This document shows positions 22,901 through 36,175 of a stretch of DNA of 64,000 nucleotides, in pieces. A model generated the notes under the pieces. The model saw only the letters and a list, made by a program, of their open reading frames with translations. It searched no databases and was not told where the DNA came from. Both the position numbers and the translations under genes were made by a program. The stretch comes from Megalopta genalis. Taxonomy: Eukaryota > Arthropoda > Insecta > Hymenoptera > Halictidae. The stretch lies in contig NC_135021.1 of NCBI RefSeq assembly GCF_051020955.1, forward strand, positions 13,559,962 to 13,623,961, given 5' to 3'. The first letter of the stretch is position 1; each line of letters opens with the position of its first letter.

Positions 22901-25900
22901 CTTTTATACAGGGTGTTTCGTTTAAAAATTAGCAGAAGGTGAATATATAAATGAAAAAATAAATAAATAAATAGAAGCGAAATAAGGCTCTTATATAGGG
23001 TGTTTCGTTTAACCGAATTGCAGTGAAATATCTCGGGATGGATTGAAACTACGAAAAAAATATTTATGGAAAAGCTGTTCGGTATGAGAAAGCATGTTTT
23101 TCATTGATTTTTTGAAATTAAGAAAAGTTCCACGGAACACCCTGTATGTACGCGTTTCAGCGAAACGTTGAACGCTCGAACATGAAAGACGCTGGTACGG
23201 GTCACGCGAAACCCGGCCACCGGCCGCTATGGTCCGTCACGTAAGGGTTAAATTCATGGCCAATTTTCAGACGTTCGTAATCGCGATTCCGGCGAAGAAC
23301 GTACGAACAATGTCGCGATCGCGACCGCGGAAAGAGCCATTAGACCGCGTGGTACACGGGGAAGAGGTCACGACACTCCGGTGTGCCAAGCGCAGTGGAA
23401 TAAGAAAAACCGAGTCAGACGGAGGTGCGACGGGGCCAATGGTCTGACGAGCATCGGAAAAGATTCCTCAAGATTGGGAAAAGCAAGGATCGAGAGGTGT
23501 GAAATGAAAAGTCAGGGGAAATGATATTGAGAGTGGAGGAAGCGGGGCGCCAGGCGAATAATAGGGGACGAGAGGCAAAAGAAGCAACGAGGAAAAGCGG
23601 CAAAAAGAAGAGCAGCCGTGACAGAAGAAGAAAAAGAAGGAAAAGGCGTAAAAGAAGAAAAATAGGCAGAAGAAGCGGAGGAGGAGCAGGAAAGAATGAG
23701 GATGGCGCCGTTGGATTCTCACCGCGAGTGCCACAGTTTCTCTCGAGTTTTCTCTTCTTTTTTCGTCGGCGTCTGGCGCGGCCGCCGGCTGCGGCGCCGA
23801 TCTCGAGCTGCGGCTGCTCGACGGACCTGCGGAACACGAGATGCGGCCTGCCGGCCACCGAGTGCACCGAGCGCACCGAGTGCAGTTTCCGGTGCAGGGC
23901 CTCGGCGCCGTCCTCTTCCAGCCTCTCCTTGATCCTCTCCTCCAGGCTGCCGGCTATTCCTCGGTCTTCTTCCGGGGACACGGCGACTGGTTCCAACCAG
24001 AACTCGCCGTGCTCGCCGCGAAGCATGCCCGCCTGAAACACGAAACCCAAGATCGTCTTACTTTCCTCCGCGACTACCTTTGTTCTCCGACTAGGACTAG
24101 ACGTTGCGGATCTCCCTGCGAATATAGGCACCCGCAGACCAATTTATCAGCTGCTCTATCGCGTTGCGAAGAACATTCTGTGATGTCGTAAACGTTTCGA
24201 TGCGATGCGATTCGTCGCGAACGCCGAATGCGCGAAATTAACCACTTCGCGGTCGACTGGCGACTTTAAGACGGTAAAGTTGAATTTAAGACAGCTAAAA
24301 ATGGTCATATTCGCGTTTCAAAATAGTTCGAATCTCGTCAAATTTGTTTATAGCCGGAGTCTCGATTATTCGAGTTGACGTGCAACGAGGCTAGCTCGGA
24401 TAACTGAAAGCTCGGATAATACGGAAGGACCGATGAATATTCATAAATCGTGCAATGAAATTATGAACAACAGTTTGATGATGCAATATTCGCAGATGCG
24501 TTTAAGTTGAATTGCATAATTGTTGCGCGAGTCGCGAAATTCGATTTCGCATGGATAAAATTGCGCTAGATTCTATAAAATGGAAATACCGTAGGCGAGA
24601 AAGACTAAAAAATAGTTGTTGACGATCGGTAACTATAAAAACGAGCCGCAAGCCTCGAACAATCGTGTTGTCCATTTTTGTGTTCGGTCCAAGCGTCAAT
24701 TAGGGAGACTTCGCTGTATTTTGGATTCCGAGCTGGAATGGCTCCGATTGCAAAGAGTCAATAGCGCGGAGCTGCTTGCAATAATAATAATATTTATTTC
24801 ATCAACGGCAGAATGCGTTGGAATAACACGACAATAAGTCGCACAAGCGGCATATCGAAGAGTAACGAAAACAAAAAGAAGCGATATAATAAAAAGATAC
24901 AATGAAAGATGAAATGAGTGACCAAAGATGATCGAATAAAGTGAAAAAAAATGGAGAAAATAATAGAGAATAATACAGCACGAGATCATTGAAGCAACAA
25001 AGATAGAATTCGAATAAATATAAAATGAACGCGAGCAAGAAAGATGGCGGAGTTCATGTTTAAAACATTTTTCGCAACGAAAATACCTGGTTTCAGCGTC
25101 AACGTTTTTGTAAGATTTCAAAAGAGTCTGTGGAAAAACTGACGTCCCTTTAACGCGGAAACGCTTGCTCGACGAGAATTTTCCAAAAGGAACACCGTCG
25201 AGACCACCTTGCGGCCAACTCAATTATCGATTTTTATTACGGCGAACGCTTCGGGAATATTTTTCAGGGCGCGGCGCGGGACGGGGGGGAGCGATCGAAC
25301 GCGGGGCTTGAAAAAATGATTTTAATCTGCCAAAGCAGGAATGGCGTGGGTTAATACGCTTGTCAAACGAGCGGCCGGCCGCGTCGGTTGGCATCGGCGC
25401 GATAAAAGAGAAGAGCCGACGGGGAAAAAGGAGATATAGCGCGGAGGAACGGGAGAAAGGGGCGGACGTGAAATGAGAATCGCATCGAAATCGGACGATG
25501 GGTGTTCCGCCAATCAATTGCTACTCGACAGGGAACGCTGTGTGCTATCGATGATCGGGAATGATTAATGACGCGGCTATATCTATGAACACGGTAATCT
25601 GCGCGAGGATCGAGAGACAGAGGATACATTGTACACGGTTTCTTGTTCCGTAGGTGTTACCATCGGTGTACCGCTCTAAACAATCGCTGGTCGCACGATA
25701 GGGTGACGGTTAAACGGCGCAGGGTGCACCGGGTTCACCGGGTTCATCGCGAAACATTTTACACCGCCTCCGCCGGAATATATTCGCGATCGAAATCGCG
25801 AGCAGGATCGCCGAGAGAATTATTTGGGCGTGTTTAAAAAATGAAAAACAGTAATACATACACCGTGCGCGTGGGGCGAATCGGCAGAAACAAGGTCGGA

Positions 25901-28073
25901 CTATTGTTTGCAAAACGCAAAGCGAATAACGAAAGGACGCAGAGAAAAAAGTATTTCTCTCGTGCCTTTCCCAATTATGAAGCAATGCGCTGTTCATCGC
26001 GACGGGAAAATTTGTCAGAGCACTGAAACGCGTGTTCTGTTTTACAACGGCTGTAATTAAGCAAGATCCGCGCGAAAATTTGCAGCAAGTGCCCGGCGCC
26101 CGTGCAGAATAATAATAAAAATCGGGTTTCGATATCGTCGCGGTCCGATGCAAAGCAGAATTATGCTTCGATATAATTGAAGCCAGCCGCGGCCGGCTGC
26201 CGCGGCAGTTCCAATTGCGGAGGAGCTCTCATGTAGAATAAATTTGCCGAGGAGAAAGCCGCAGGGGAAAGCTCCCCGCGATATTTCTCCGTGGGCATAG
26301 ACGGTGGAAAGTCGCGGACGACGTTATCTCGCCGCGAGAGGCCACGGATGAAGAAATTCCCCGTAGTTGGTAGGCTGCCGTGCGCGGATACCAGTTTCAG
26401 CGGGAATATAATTCATCCGGTCGCCGATACCGGGAATCCCAGAAACGAATCTCGGTTTCCGTGGGAGAGCCCCGATGAAACCGTGTAAAAATAGTCGCCG
26501 GGATAATCGTTTCAAGAAATCCTCCGGAGCGAACCGCAGGAGAATAAGGGGGCGGTGAATGGAGTGTAGAAATAGGAGAACAAGGACGGCCAAGGGCCTG
26601 GAACGCGTGGCGAGTGGCGAGAGTCTCGACTAGCGATGGCTCGATGCTGCTCGAGCTGGATCGGTGCCTTCGGGATCATCGGAATCATCTTGGTTACGCT
26701 CTGAAACGCGGCAACATTTTCGGAAACTGCACTCTGCGCGGTGCAATTGCCGGGTCGGCTCGGAGCAAGGTACAGTAATTTCTCTCTAATGGGAGAAATC
26801 GACAAAAAATGGACGATTTGCGAAGAGGGGATACGATTAATCGAGCCTTGCATCTCGTACTTACAAATTGTTGACGATCGGCAAGTATAAAAACGAGCCG
26901 CGAGGCTCAAATATTCGTGTCTCCTCTTCCCAAATCGTCCATTTTTGTGCGCAATCTGAGCGCGATTTAGAGAAATATTACTGTGCTACCACTAGGAACA
27001 GAGTTAGGCATTATTCGAATTGTTTCGAATAGAGATTCGTCTAAGATAATTACCCGATTGTATTCGTTTTAGTCGAACGTTTCGCTCGAACGACGATTAT
27101 TCATTATTCGTCGTAGATTATTCTATCTATTTATTCGAATAATTCTTCATTCCGTGGAAAGATTATTTAGTTATCGATGATCGATCTACCCAAAAGTAAC
27201 AAACTTCCCGATGCAACATTTGAAAAAGGGACATGGCTGAAATAAATCGATAAACTATCAAAAAAAAAGAACACTTCACATTCAGACATTTTTATTCAAA
27301 TTGATTATTTTCTCTACGAATTTCTGTACGAATGCATTCTTGTTCGAATAAAATCTTGTTAGATCAGAATAGATTTGTATTCGCTTGGATATTTATTTGA
27401 TAGCGCATCGAATAAACTTTTATTCGTTAATTTTCGTCTCTTACCGATCATCCGAATAAAATGTCGCCAACTTTGATTAGGAATAGAGGGAGAACTAGTT
27501 AGTCAGAAAATCAAACGTTCCGAGACCTCCTTGGTATCACGCCATCGCTAGTTTCGACTATTTGCCTCGAGGACGACCGTGAAAAATCACGGCGCGGCGC
27601 CACGGCGCGCCAGGCTGACAAAGCCGAGCGCGGAGCGGGCCGAGGGGCAGAGGATCGCCGAAGGACCTCAAAGTGAAAAAGGCCTGCTTGAGCGTGATTC
27701 AGCGCCGCATGGGGCCTTCTCGTTGGTCTTACGGTCTCCTTTTCACCAAGCAGGTCCCACGGGCTCCTTTCCTCGTCCCGCTACCGGCTCTCTTCCTTTT
27801 TGCGCCGCTTCTTTTCGTCCTGAGCGCCCGTAAACTCCGATCGACTATATAAGGAGTGATTTGTTGCCGCGATCGCTTCAACCGTGCCGCGAACACAGTC
27901 GTTCGATCGGCTAACGATCCGCGGCATTTTTCTCCCGATCCCGCATCCGCGATCTTTATTTACCGAGATGGTCTTTGATCCCGATGCCGGTTTTACGATC
28001 GTCAGAATATCAGAGTCGTCGAGTATATCGGGACTGCTCTCGTTGATTTCTTTTTAATGATAATAATAATAAT

Positions 28074-28104
<31 letters not shown>

Positions 28105-31100
28105 GTAATAATAGTAATAATATTTATTTGATCAACGGCGGAAAGTCCCTGTGTTACAATAGTATGACAATGCGTCACACAAGTAGCGTATTAAAATGAA
28201 GTAAGGAAAGAAGAAAAGAGAGGATGAGAGATAAAAGAAAAGATACAATACAATAAAATATAGAGTAAGCGATCAAGATATTTAACATCGCGGTCAAAAT
28301 GACCGTTCTCTTATTTTGCAGTTCTATAAACTTTGGAGACTCTTTCATGGAAAATAATATAAATGATATAATAATATAATAATATAATAATATAATAATA
28401 TAATAATATAATAATATAATAATATAATAATATAATAATATAATAATATAATAATATAATAATATAATAATATAATAATATAATAATATAATAATATAAT
28501 AATATAATAATATAATAATATAATAATATAATAATATAATAATATAAATTACATTATTGGAGTAAGTTTATAATAAAAGTGTTAGAAAGTTTAAGTAACT
28601 ATTGCTGCTTGATATGAGGAGACATACACATGGGCAGTTTTTCTCAGATTGACTAAAGAACATAAATTTTAGTTTTAACTCTTACTATCTATAAGAGTCT
28701 TTGATCATTTTTATACGTAAATGTCCAAATGAACCACAGTGCGTTTGCGTCCAGACCGATTCGGAAGCAGACGATCGTAAGTCAGACTATCAAACCAGTA
28801 AAATTGACTGATTTTTTTCCTTTACAGTTCCTGACATTACAAAAATATTTCTCGACGAAATTTTTAGGTACACTTCTTCATTGAAGTATATATTATAATA
28901 TAAATCGTACGAAGTGTATATAAATCCCGTTTTGACATTGTTATAAAACAATATGCACGAGTCGCGTTTAGGGCTCGGTAGTTCTAGAGTTAAAGCCTTA
29001 ATTAGAGAAACAAAAGTCTTATTTTCCGTTGCATCGGTACAAGTGCGTCGGACGCATACGTCGAACGCGCACAGGAAATCCCGGCATAACCGGCCGTTAC
29101 CGCCGAATTCAGAACAGAAGATCATGCTGTCGTAGATTGGCGATGAATCTCTGGCTGAAAATTGCGCAAAGAGCAACCACGGATGGTCTCTGACACCTCA
29201 GCTCCCCTGGTCTCGATTCTCGCGTGTTCAGAGCAATTAGAGGAAGGTGTGACAGATACGAAGAGGTTTCGCCGTGAAACGAGCAGGCGGGGACACAGAG
29301 CGAAAGGAAGACAGAGGGAGGAGAGGCGGAGGAAGGTGCAGAGCGTAACACATAGCCGGGCCATAAATTATCGGGCGACGCTCGGAATTAATCGGATCCT
29401 AGGAAGGAACGAACGGCAAGACAGGCCTATTCCGGCCCGCGGGCCGGGATCGGGCCGCGGTGCGCGCGGGGGCCAATTAAACGAACAAAGACGTCCAAAT
29501 GGACCGCCGCCGGACAGCTAGACCGTCATAGAAATATATTTACTTGTGATTGGATGCATTCAACCACCGGCGAGACCGTCGACTGCCCCGGACTCGGCCG
29601 GACTGGCGTCGACTGGCGCGTCGCACGCATGCACCGTGCACCAAATAACGAACGACCGGCAGATCGCAGGATCGATAATGTCTTCATCCATTTCCATTCA
29701 CCGAGTAATACCCCGCGCAGAACGAAATTACTTAATTCGCGCGGGTTCCGTTCGAATCCACCGACCGATCGTTATTTACCGAGGAATGATCTACGACGAG
29801 GCGACGAGAGATCGTCTTCCCTCTGTCCGCATCGGCCCGATCGTATCGCGATTTCGATCTGAATACGCAAAACCCGTGGGGTCTGCTTTTATTTCACAGG
29901 TACGTACAATCGTGCACCGAGTTCCGTATAAAGGTAGAGATATAATAGTGTCACGACACGTGAAATCATGCGATAGCACGTGTCATCTTTAGAAAAAAAA
30001 GAACGTATTAACCATTTGCACTCGCAGCTATTTTGTTTCTAAATTCAAAACAGTTTTTCTGATCTACAGTATTTCCGTTTTACATAATTTAGTTCATTTT
30101 ATAGATACATATATGCTATATTATAGAGTATAATTAATCTATAATTTGAATCTTGTGACTTATACAACAGTTACAATTTTCACAGTTTTTTAAAATGCAA
30201 ACACATTTGATATTGTAAAAATGATTTTAAAACGCGATGTAACAATTTTGTCGCGGTGCCTCAGAGTCACCACTCGAGTGCAAAGGGTTATGCGAAATCA
30301 CATGCTACCATGGTGCTACGAAGCTGAAACAGTTTTTAGTAATACAGTAAATTCTCCCCAATTGTTTTTGAATTTGTGAACGAAGAGGAATGAAGATGAG
30401 GATGAAGAAGGAAGAAGGGAACGAAGATATTGCAACATTTCTAATTTTGTCGGAATAAAAAACGTAGATCTTGGGTGCACAAAATAAATCCGAAGAGGAA
30501 ATGTTTGGGAGAATATAGCCGTTTAGTAAGAGAATTAAAAAACATTCTAGTACATATCATATGTATTTCAAGATGACCAAGGACGAATTTGAATGTTTGC
30601 ATGGCTTAATTGAAAGTGGTGTAAAAGAGAAGAATGTCAATGTAGAATATCAAATTTTTTATTTGATTTTATGTCAAACAAAACTTGATGCTTTCTCACA
30701 TTTCTGGAATAACGTGACATCCGTTTACGCGTGACAACATATAATATAAAGGGTGTTTCATAATTTATGGTACAAATTAGGTCCAGTAGAGTCTATAGTT
30801 AGAAATAAGACGAAAATAAAAAAATAACGAAATTGCGTGGGAGGCTTCGCGTTTACGAGGAAATCAAATTTAAATATCAATCGAATACAGGCATTTTGAA
30901 CAATATCTCGCCTGAAAATAATAAACTAAATACAACGAAAACTACACTGATTATCTTAGTATTACAATCGTATCCTGATTGTAAACAAGCCTTGCAATTG
31001 TATCATGTATGCAAAAACGATCGTATTTGCGGTCTATAATGATCGATGATTAATCAAGTACACGTACACTCGATTGATATTTGAATTCGATTTTCTCGAA

Positions 31101-34100
31101 AACGAAGCCTCCCACGAAATTTTGCTATTCTTGATTTTCGCCATGTTTCCAGCCATAGAATCTGCCCGACTCAATTCGCACCATGAATTATGAAACACGT
31201 TGCATAATAGATTTTAAACCATGGAATAATTATGGATAACCATGGAAATACCTAGGCTCGCGAATGTAGACTCTTCGAATGTCCCATGACTACCACGAGC
31301 TTAAAAGTTCTTCGCGAACAGAAGCATTCATTTATTACGAAATCTAATTAGGAAACAGTTCGAACAGAGCGAACGAGGAACACGAAGCGCCGGTGTCTTC
31401 CGCCGCGAACAATGCTCGGAGACAGTTTCCCCGAGCGAAGGGGAACCGAATCGCGTCGTTCGGTTCGAGGGGCCGACAATGGAGCACAATTAACGCCTTA
31501 AAAGAGGAGCAAGATCTACAAAAGTAGTCGGGGGCAAAGGAGTCGCCCGATAAGACAGAAACACGGCGCGAGATAAATCCGGATTAATTCGACGAAGGAG
31601 CGCCCGGCGCCGTGAGAAAAATGCCGGCGCGCCCCGTAAAGGGATGAAGTTACAGTAAATATAACACTTTTCGCAGTTAACCGGTTCCGCGGAGCAAATT
31701 GCCAACGGTTCGCAGAATTTATGCGGCCGGCAATTTATGTAGATCCGACCAGTTGCAGCACCGGCGACTCACGTCGCCAGAAAAAATGCCGAGTTTACAA
31801 TAAATCCACCGCTTAATGAACTTCTAAACGCGACAGCGTCCATACACAACGCGCTCCGTAAACCCTGCCCACCCTGTTACTTTGATATAGGACGCTGTCG
31901 TCGACCTACTCGCCGGACCACACCGTGGAATACCCGTTCGGATTCCCCGGAATCCCTCGTTAGCGGCGCGTTCTTCCAAAGATAAAATACTCGACGGTAT
32001 CGAGCACTGTTTAGCCGTCGACGTTCATGTCGGATATCCTTCTTCGATATTTCCTTTAACATGTTTTACGTCGAGTTTCGTTAGCAGACTGCGGAACTTT
32101 ATGCAAATCAGAGCTTGTCTGCATCGATTGCAAGAAGCAGTAGCCAGTTGGAAGTTTCTTCCTTACTTTAAGCCGTTACCCTCCGCAATTCAAAGATACA
32201 AAAAAAAAGAATTAAATTGAGATTATTAGCTTCGACCTGAACCCTATTAACTTCAACAAAATAGCGGGAATTCTTAATACTTTCGTGGATATATGTTTTA
32301 ATGCTTGTATTTTATCTAGAAGTTGCAGTTTTTAAAAGAAAAAAGTTGAGAAAGTGTCCAAAAAATGGGACATTGGCGGATAATGGGTTAAACCCTTGTC
32401 ATAGTTACCATGATTATAAGCTTTTCGATCGTAATAATTTCTAAGAAGAAAGAAGATAATTTATATTTCTCGTGTGTCTATATTTATGTAATTTTTGTTA
32501 ATTTTAATTTGTAAAGAAATCAGAATTTTATTCGGACGAAAAAGAACGGAATAGCAATCATATTTAACAGGTTATTACTAGAAATCTCGATCACGTGTCA
32601 GAGTCGTCGAAGTATGGCAAGGGGTTTAAAATTTAATTTACTTGATAACAGAGTTAATACTTTTGCGAGGTACTCGATAGGGACACCCAGAACACCCAGG
32701 TAGAGAAAAAATACTTTGATATCTCATGAGTTGACCGAGTAACCGAGTACATATCTCACAAATAGGGTCTTAGAACTGGCTACAAGAGCTACTGCTATTT
32801 CAACACTATTATTCATTTCTCTCATTTATAATTAACGTCAAGAAAATAATATCTCTCATATCTTTCGAACACATTCTATTCTTTCTTCATGTTACATCAT
32901 TTAATTCGTGAATCACGTTTTTTGCGTTCCGCGAACGAGAACATTTTCTGCAGTTGAATACTTTGAATGGTTACACGTGTCGCCGGCCACCTCATAAATC
33001 ACTGCGTCGACATTCTTAATTACTCGAGCCTCGCAATTGTTCTGTACACCTTTCGCTAATTTTTGTCGCGAATAGGCGACTCGCGATTGTCCGACGCGGT
33101 TTAGATCGGTCACAGGCGCGAGAACAAATTATACTCCGTCGGCTAGCTAGACTGCACAGAATCGATGCGGGATGCAGGAAGTTAGGTCCGTCCTCGAATT
33201 CGCTACCGAGCGGGAAATCGAATTACGATCCGCGGCCGTGAAAGAACCAGCCCGAACCCTCCGAAACCCTGCCGAACGCCGCCGCAGAGGACAGAACCGA
33301 ACCGAACCGAACCGAAACGAACCGAGCTGAACAGAATCGGCGTCGCGAGGCTAGCGGCTGCCATGCATTGGAACGGCAACGGTCACGGACACCGCGGGTC
33401 AATTATTTACGAGTGCGTCTACCCGGTAGCGAAAGGTTAGGAGGCGTGAATTCGTGTTAGGACGCTCGCACACGCGCACGCAATTTGATTCAATGTTCTC
33501 CGCTTGTAGGGGAACAGGTTTCTAGAGTGTGCACCCGCTGTCCGGATCCGGCCACGCTCTCTCGCTCTCTCGGTGAACATATAATTATCGGTAATAGGTA
33601 ATCGGAGGAGTCGCGGTTCCCTTCGTCCAATTAATGCGTATCTATTTCGCCGGATCTAAAAGCCGCGCGATGGGTGGTCCGTATTACTTTCGGCAATTAG
33701 CCTTTTAATCGACCGGCTTCGATCCGTGGCAAAAATCTCTGATCACCGGTTACGGTGCCCGCCATCTTTGTCAATCCTCTCTAGGTGGAGTCCTTTCTCT
33801 CGGTTATCTTGACAAATCACCGTCCGGATGACTAAATATGATAGTTTTCTTTGACTGCTCGTGAAATGCCGGTTGACTGAAAATTGTCATTTTCTTGATT
33901 GCCTGCAGTACACGATAAACGAAGTACAGTAATGTCTCTCTAACTGACGCTAGGATTGTACACGAAAATGGGCGATTTGGAAAGAGGAGATACGATTATT
34001 CGTGTTTTGCAGCTCGTTTTTATAGTTGTTGATAATTCGTAACTATCAAAACGAAGAGCGAGGCTCGAATAATCGTATCTCCTCTTCCCAAATCGTACAT

Positions 34101-36024
34101 TTTTCTAGACAACCTGAGCGTCAATTAGAGAGACATTACTGTCGAACTACAGTACAGTAATGTCTCCCTAACTGACGCACAGATTATGCACGAAAATGGA
34201 CGATTTGGGAAGAGGAGATACGATTATTCGTGTTTTGCAGCTCGTTTTTATAGTTGTTGACAATTCGTAACTATCAAAACGAAGAGCAAGGCTTGAATAA
34301 TCGTATGGACTACCTGAGCGTCAATTAGAGAGGCATTACTGTCGAACTACAGTACAGTAATGTCTCCCTAACTGACGCACAGATTGTGCACAAAACTGAA
34401 CAATTTCGGAAGAGGAGATACGATTATTCGTGTCTCGCAGCTCGTTTTTATAGTTGTTGTCAATTCGTAACTATAAAAACGAAGAGCAAGACTCGAATAA
34501 TCGTATCTCCTCTTTCCAAATCGTCCATTTTCTGGACAACCTGAGCGTCAATTAGAGAGACATTACTGTAGAATTACAGTAAATCCTGTGACTCGTACAA
34601 CGGTTACAATTTTCGCAGTTTTTTCAATATAAATAAATTTGATATTGTAAAAATGATTTTAAAACGCGATATAACGATTTTGAAGCGGTGTCCCAGACTC
34701 ACCATTCGAGTGAAAAGGGTTAATATCACGTCAATCACATGCTGCCGTGATCATACGAAATTGCAACAGTTTTTAGTAATACAGTAAATTCACACCAATT
34801 GTCCTTCAACTTGTGAACACAAATGGATAATTTGGGAAGAGAAGATACGATTATTCGAACCTCGCAACTCGTTTTTATAATAACCGATTGCCAACGATTA
34901 TAAATATGAGACGTAAGGCACGGATAATCGTATCTCCTGTTCCCAAAATGTCCATTTTTATGTGCAATCTGAGCGTCAATTAGGGAGAATTTACTGTAAA
35001 CATTATAATGTACCTCTTCACAAAGACGCATATCTTATATCTTCAATGAAGCAATATATCTTATAATTTAATTTCACTGTCTGATATTTTATAAGTTATT
35101 TTGTTGCAAATAGCCGTAAAATACGGTTCTTTACACTTAATATATAATATATAATATTTATATTATACTTAACATACAATAATATAATACGGTACAATAC
35201 AAAGTTTTATAGAAAACTGAGTGTTATATAGTTACAAACTTAGATCAAGATGTAAACATAACAATACACTCCGACACAAATGTAATCCACCCCTATCTAA
35301 TATTGTAACAGCCAAGAATATCTTTAATAATATAATTATAACAGCCAAATAGATATAGGCTGATGCCTGAACAACAATTAAGTAAATAATAACAACAATA
35401 ATATTTCATAAGTTACATCCATTTTTGTAAAGTGATGCAACAACCTTAAAATATGTCGGTTGAATATACTGTTTTTGCACAAACAGCCCGGACCGTGTTA
35501 TGTTAACAGTAAAACGGCCATTGCGGCCAGTTGTTTGAACATTTTGTAATTAGCTGTACAAAGTCACGTGTTGATACAGTGACTCGACTCATGGAAAAGT
35601 ATGAAAGAAAAATATTTCATTGCGTAGGGTAGTGGAGCCGGTTACCGTAGAGAGGTGACCAGTTACTATTTTTGCTCTCTTTAGAGACTTCAGGATGTCC
35701 TCCTTCGCGCCGCTACACGCGTCTCTCTCGAAATAAACACATTGTCCAAGGGACTTCGTATACGAAAGCAAATGTCGGAACTATTATAAGTGCTTCCTAG
35801 ATTACGATTTCAATGAGAAAACACATTTTTCGCGAGTTTTCGAAGCCGGTGAGCCTGCCGTTGCGTTGGTCGGCAGAGGCGAGCGAAACGCGGGGTCGTC
35901 GATAATCCGAGATAAGCGGGGCCAGAGCAGGCTCCAGTTACCAGGAATTAACCGGGATCTTTTTCTTTTGAAATAGAATCAAATGCGCCGGGTCCCGTGA
36001 CACCGGAAAACTCGGCTCTCCTCG

Positions 36025-36075
<51 letters not shown>

Positions 36076-36129
36076 TCTTTACGGTTGATAGCGTGGGCTT
36101 CGGTTTAAACGGGACCCGGATTAAGTCGT

Positions 36130-36175
<46 letters not shown>

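Larger units (their letters stand above)
15094..23722. other. Intron between exons B and C (8.6 kb)
   Basis: Apart from the elements listed individually (piggyBac derivative, hairpin MITEs, TTAA element, AT-rich run, TTAAGTT array, tandem duplication) I see nothing in this intron. Stretches 16040-17000, 17760-19260, 19620-20480 and 21010-22730 show only short spurious frames. CG-rich patches at 17900-18130 and 19830-20200 have no recognisable promoter or exon. Confidence 0.6.

Noticed and set aside
23415..23722. Extension of the exon B frame below the donor
   Set aside because: Phe/Leu-rich low-complexity translation of a GAA-rich intron; the GTGAGA donor ends the conserved part and fits the next exon.
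24239..24310. Possible TTAA MITE end (TTAACCACTTCGCGG)
   Set aside because: No matching second end was found nearby.
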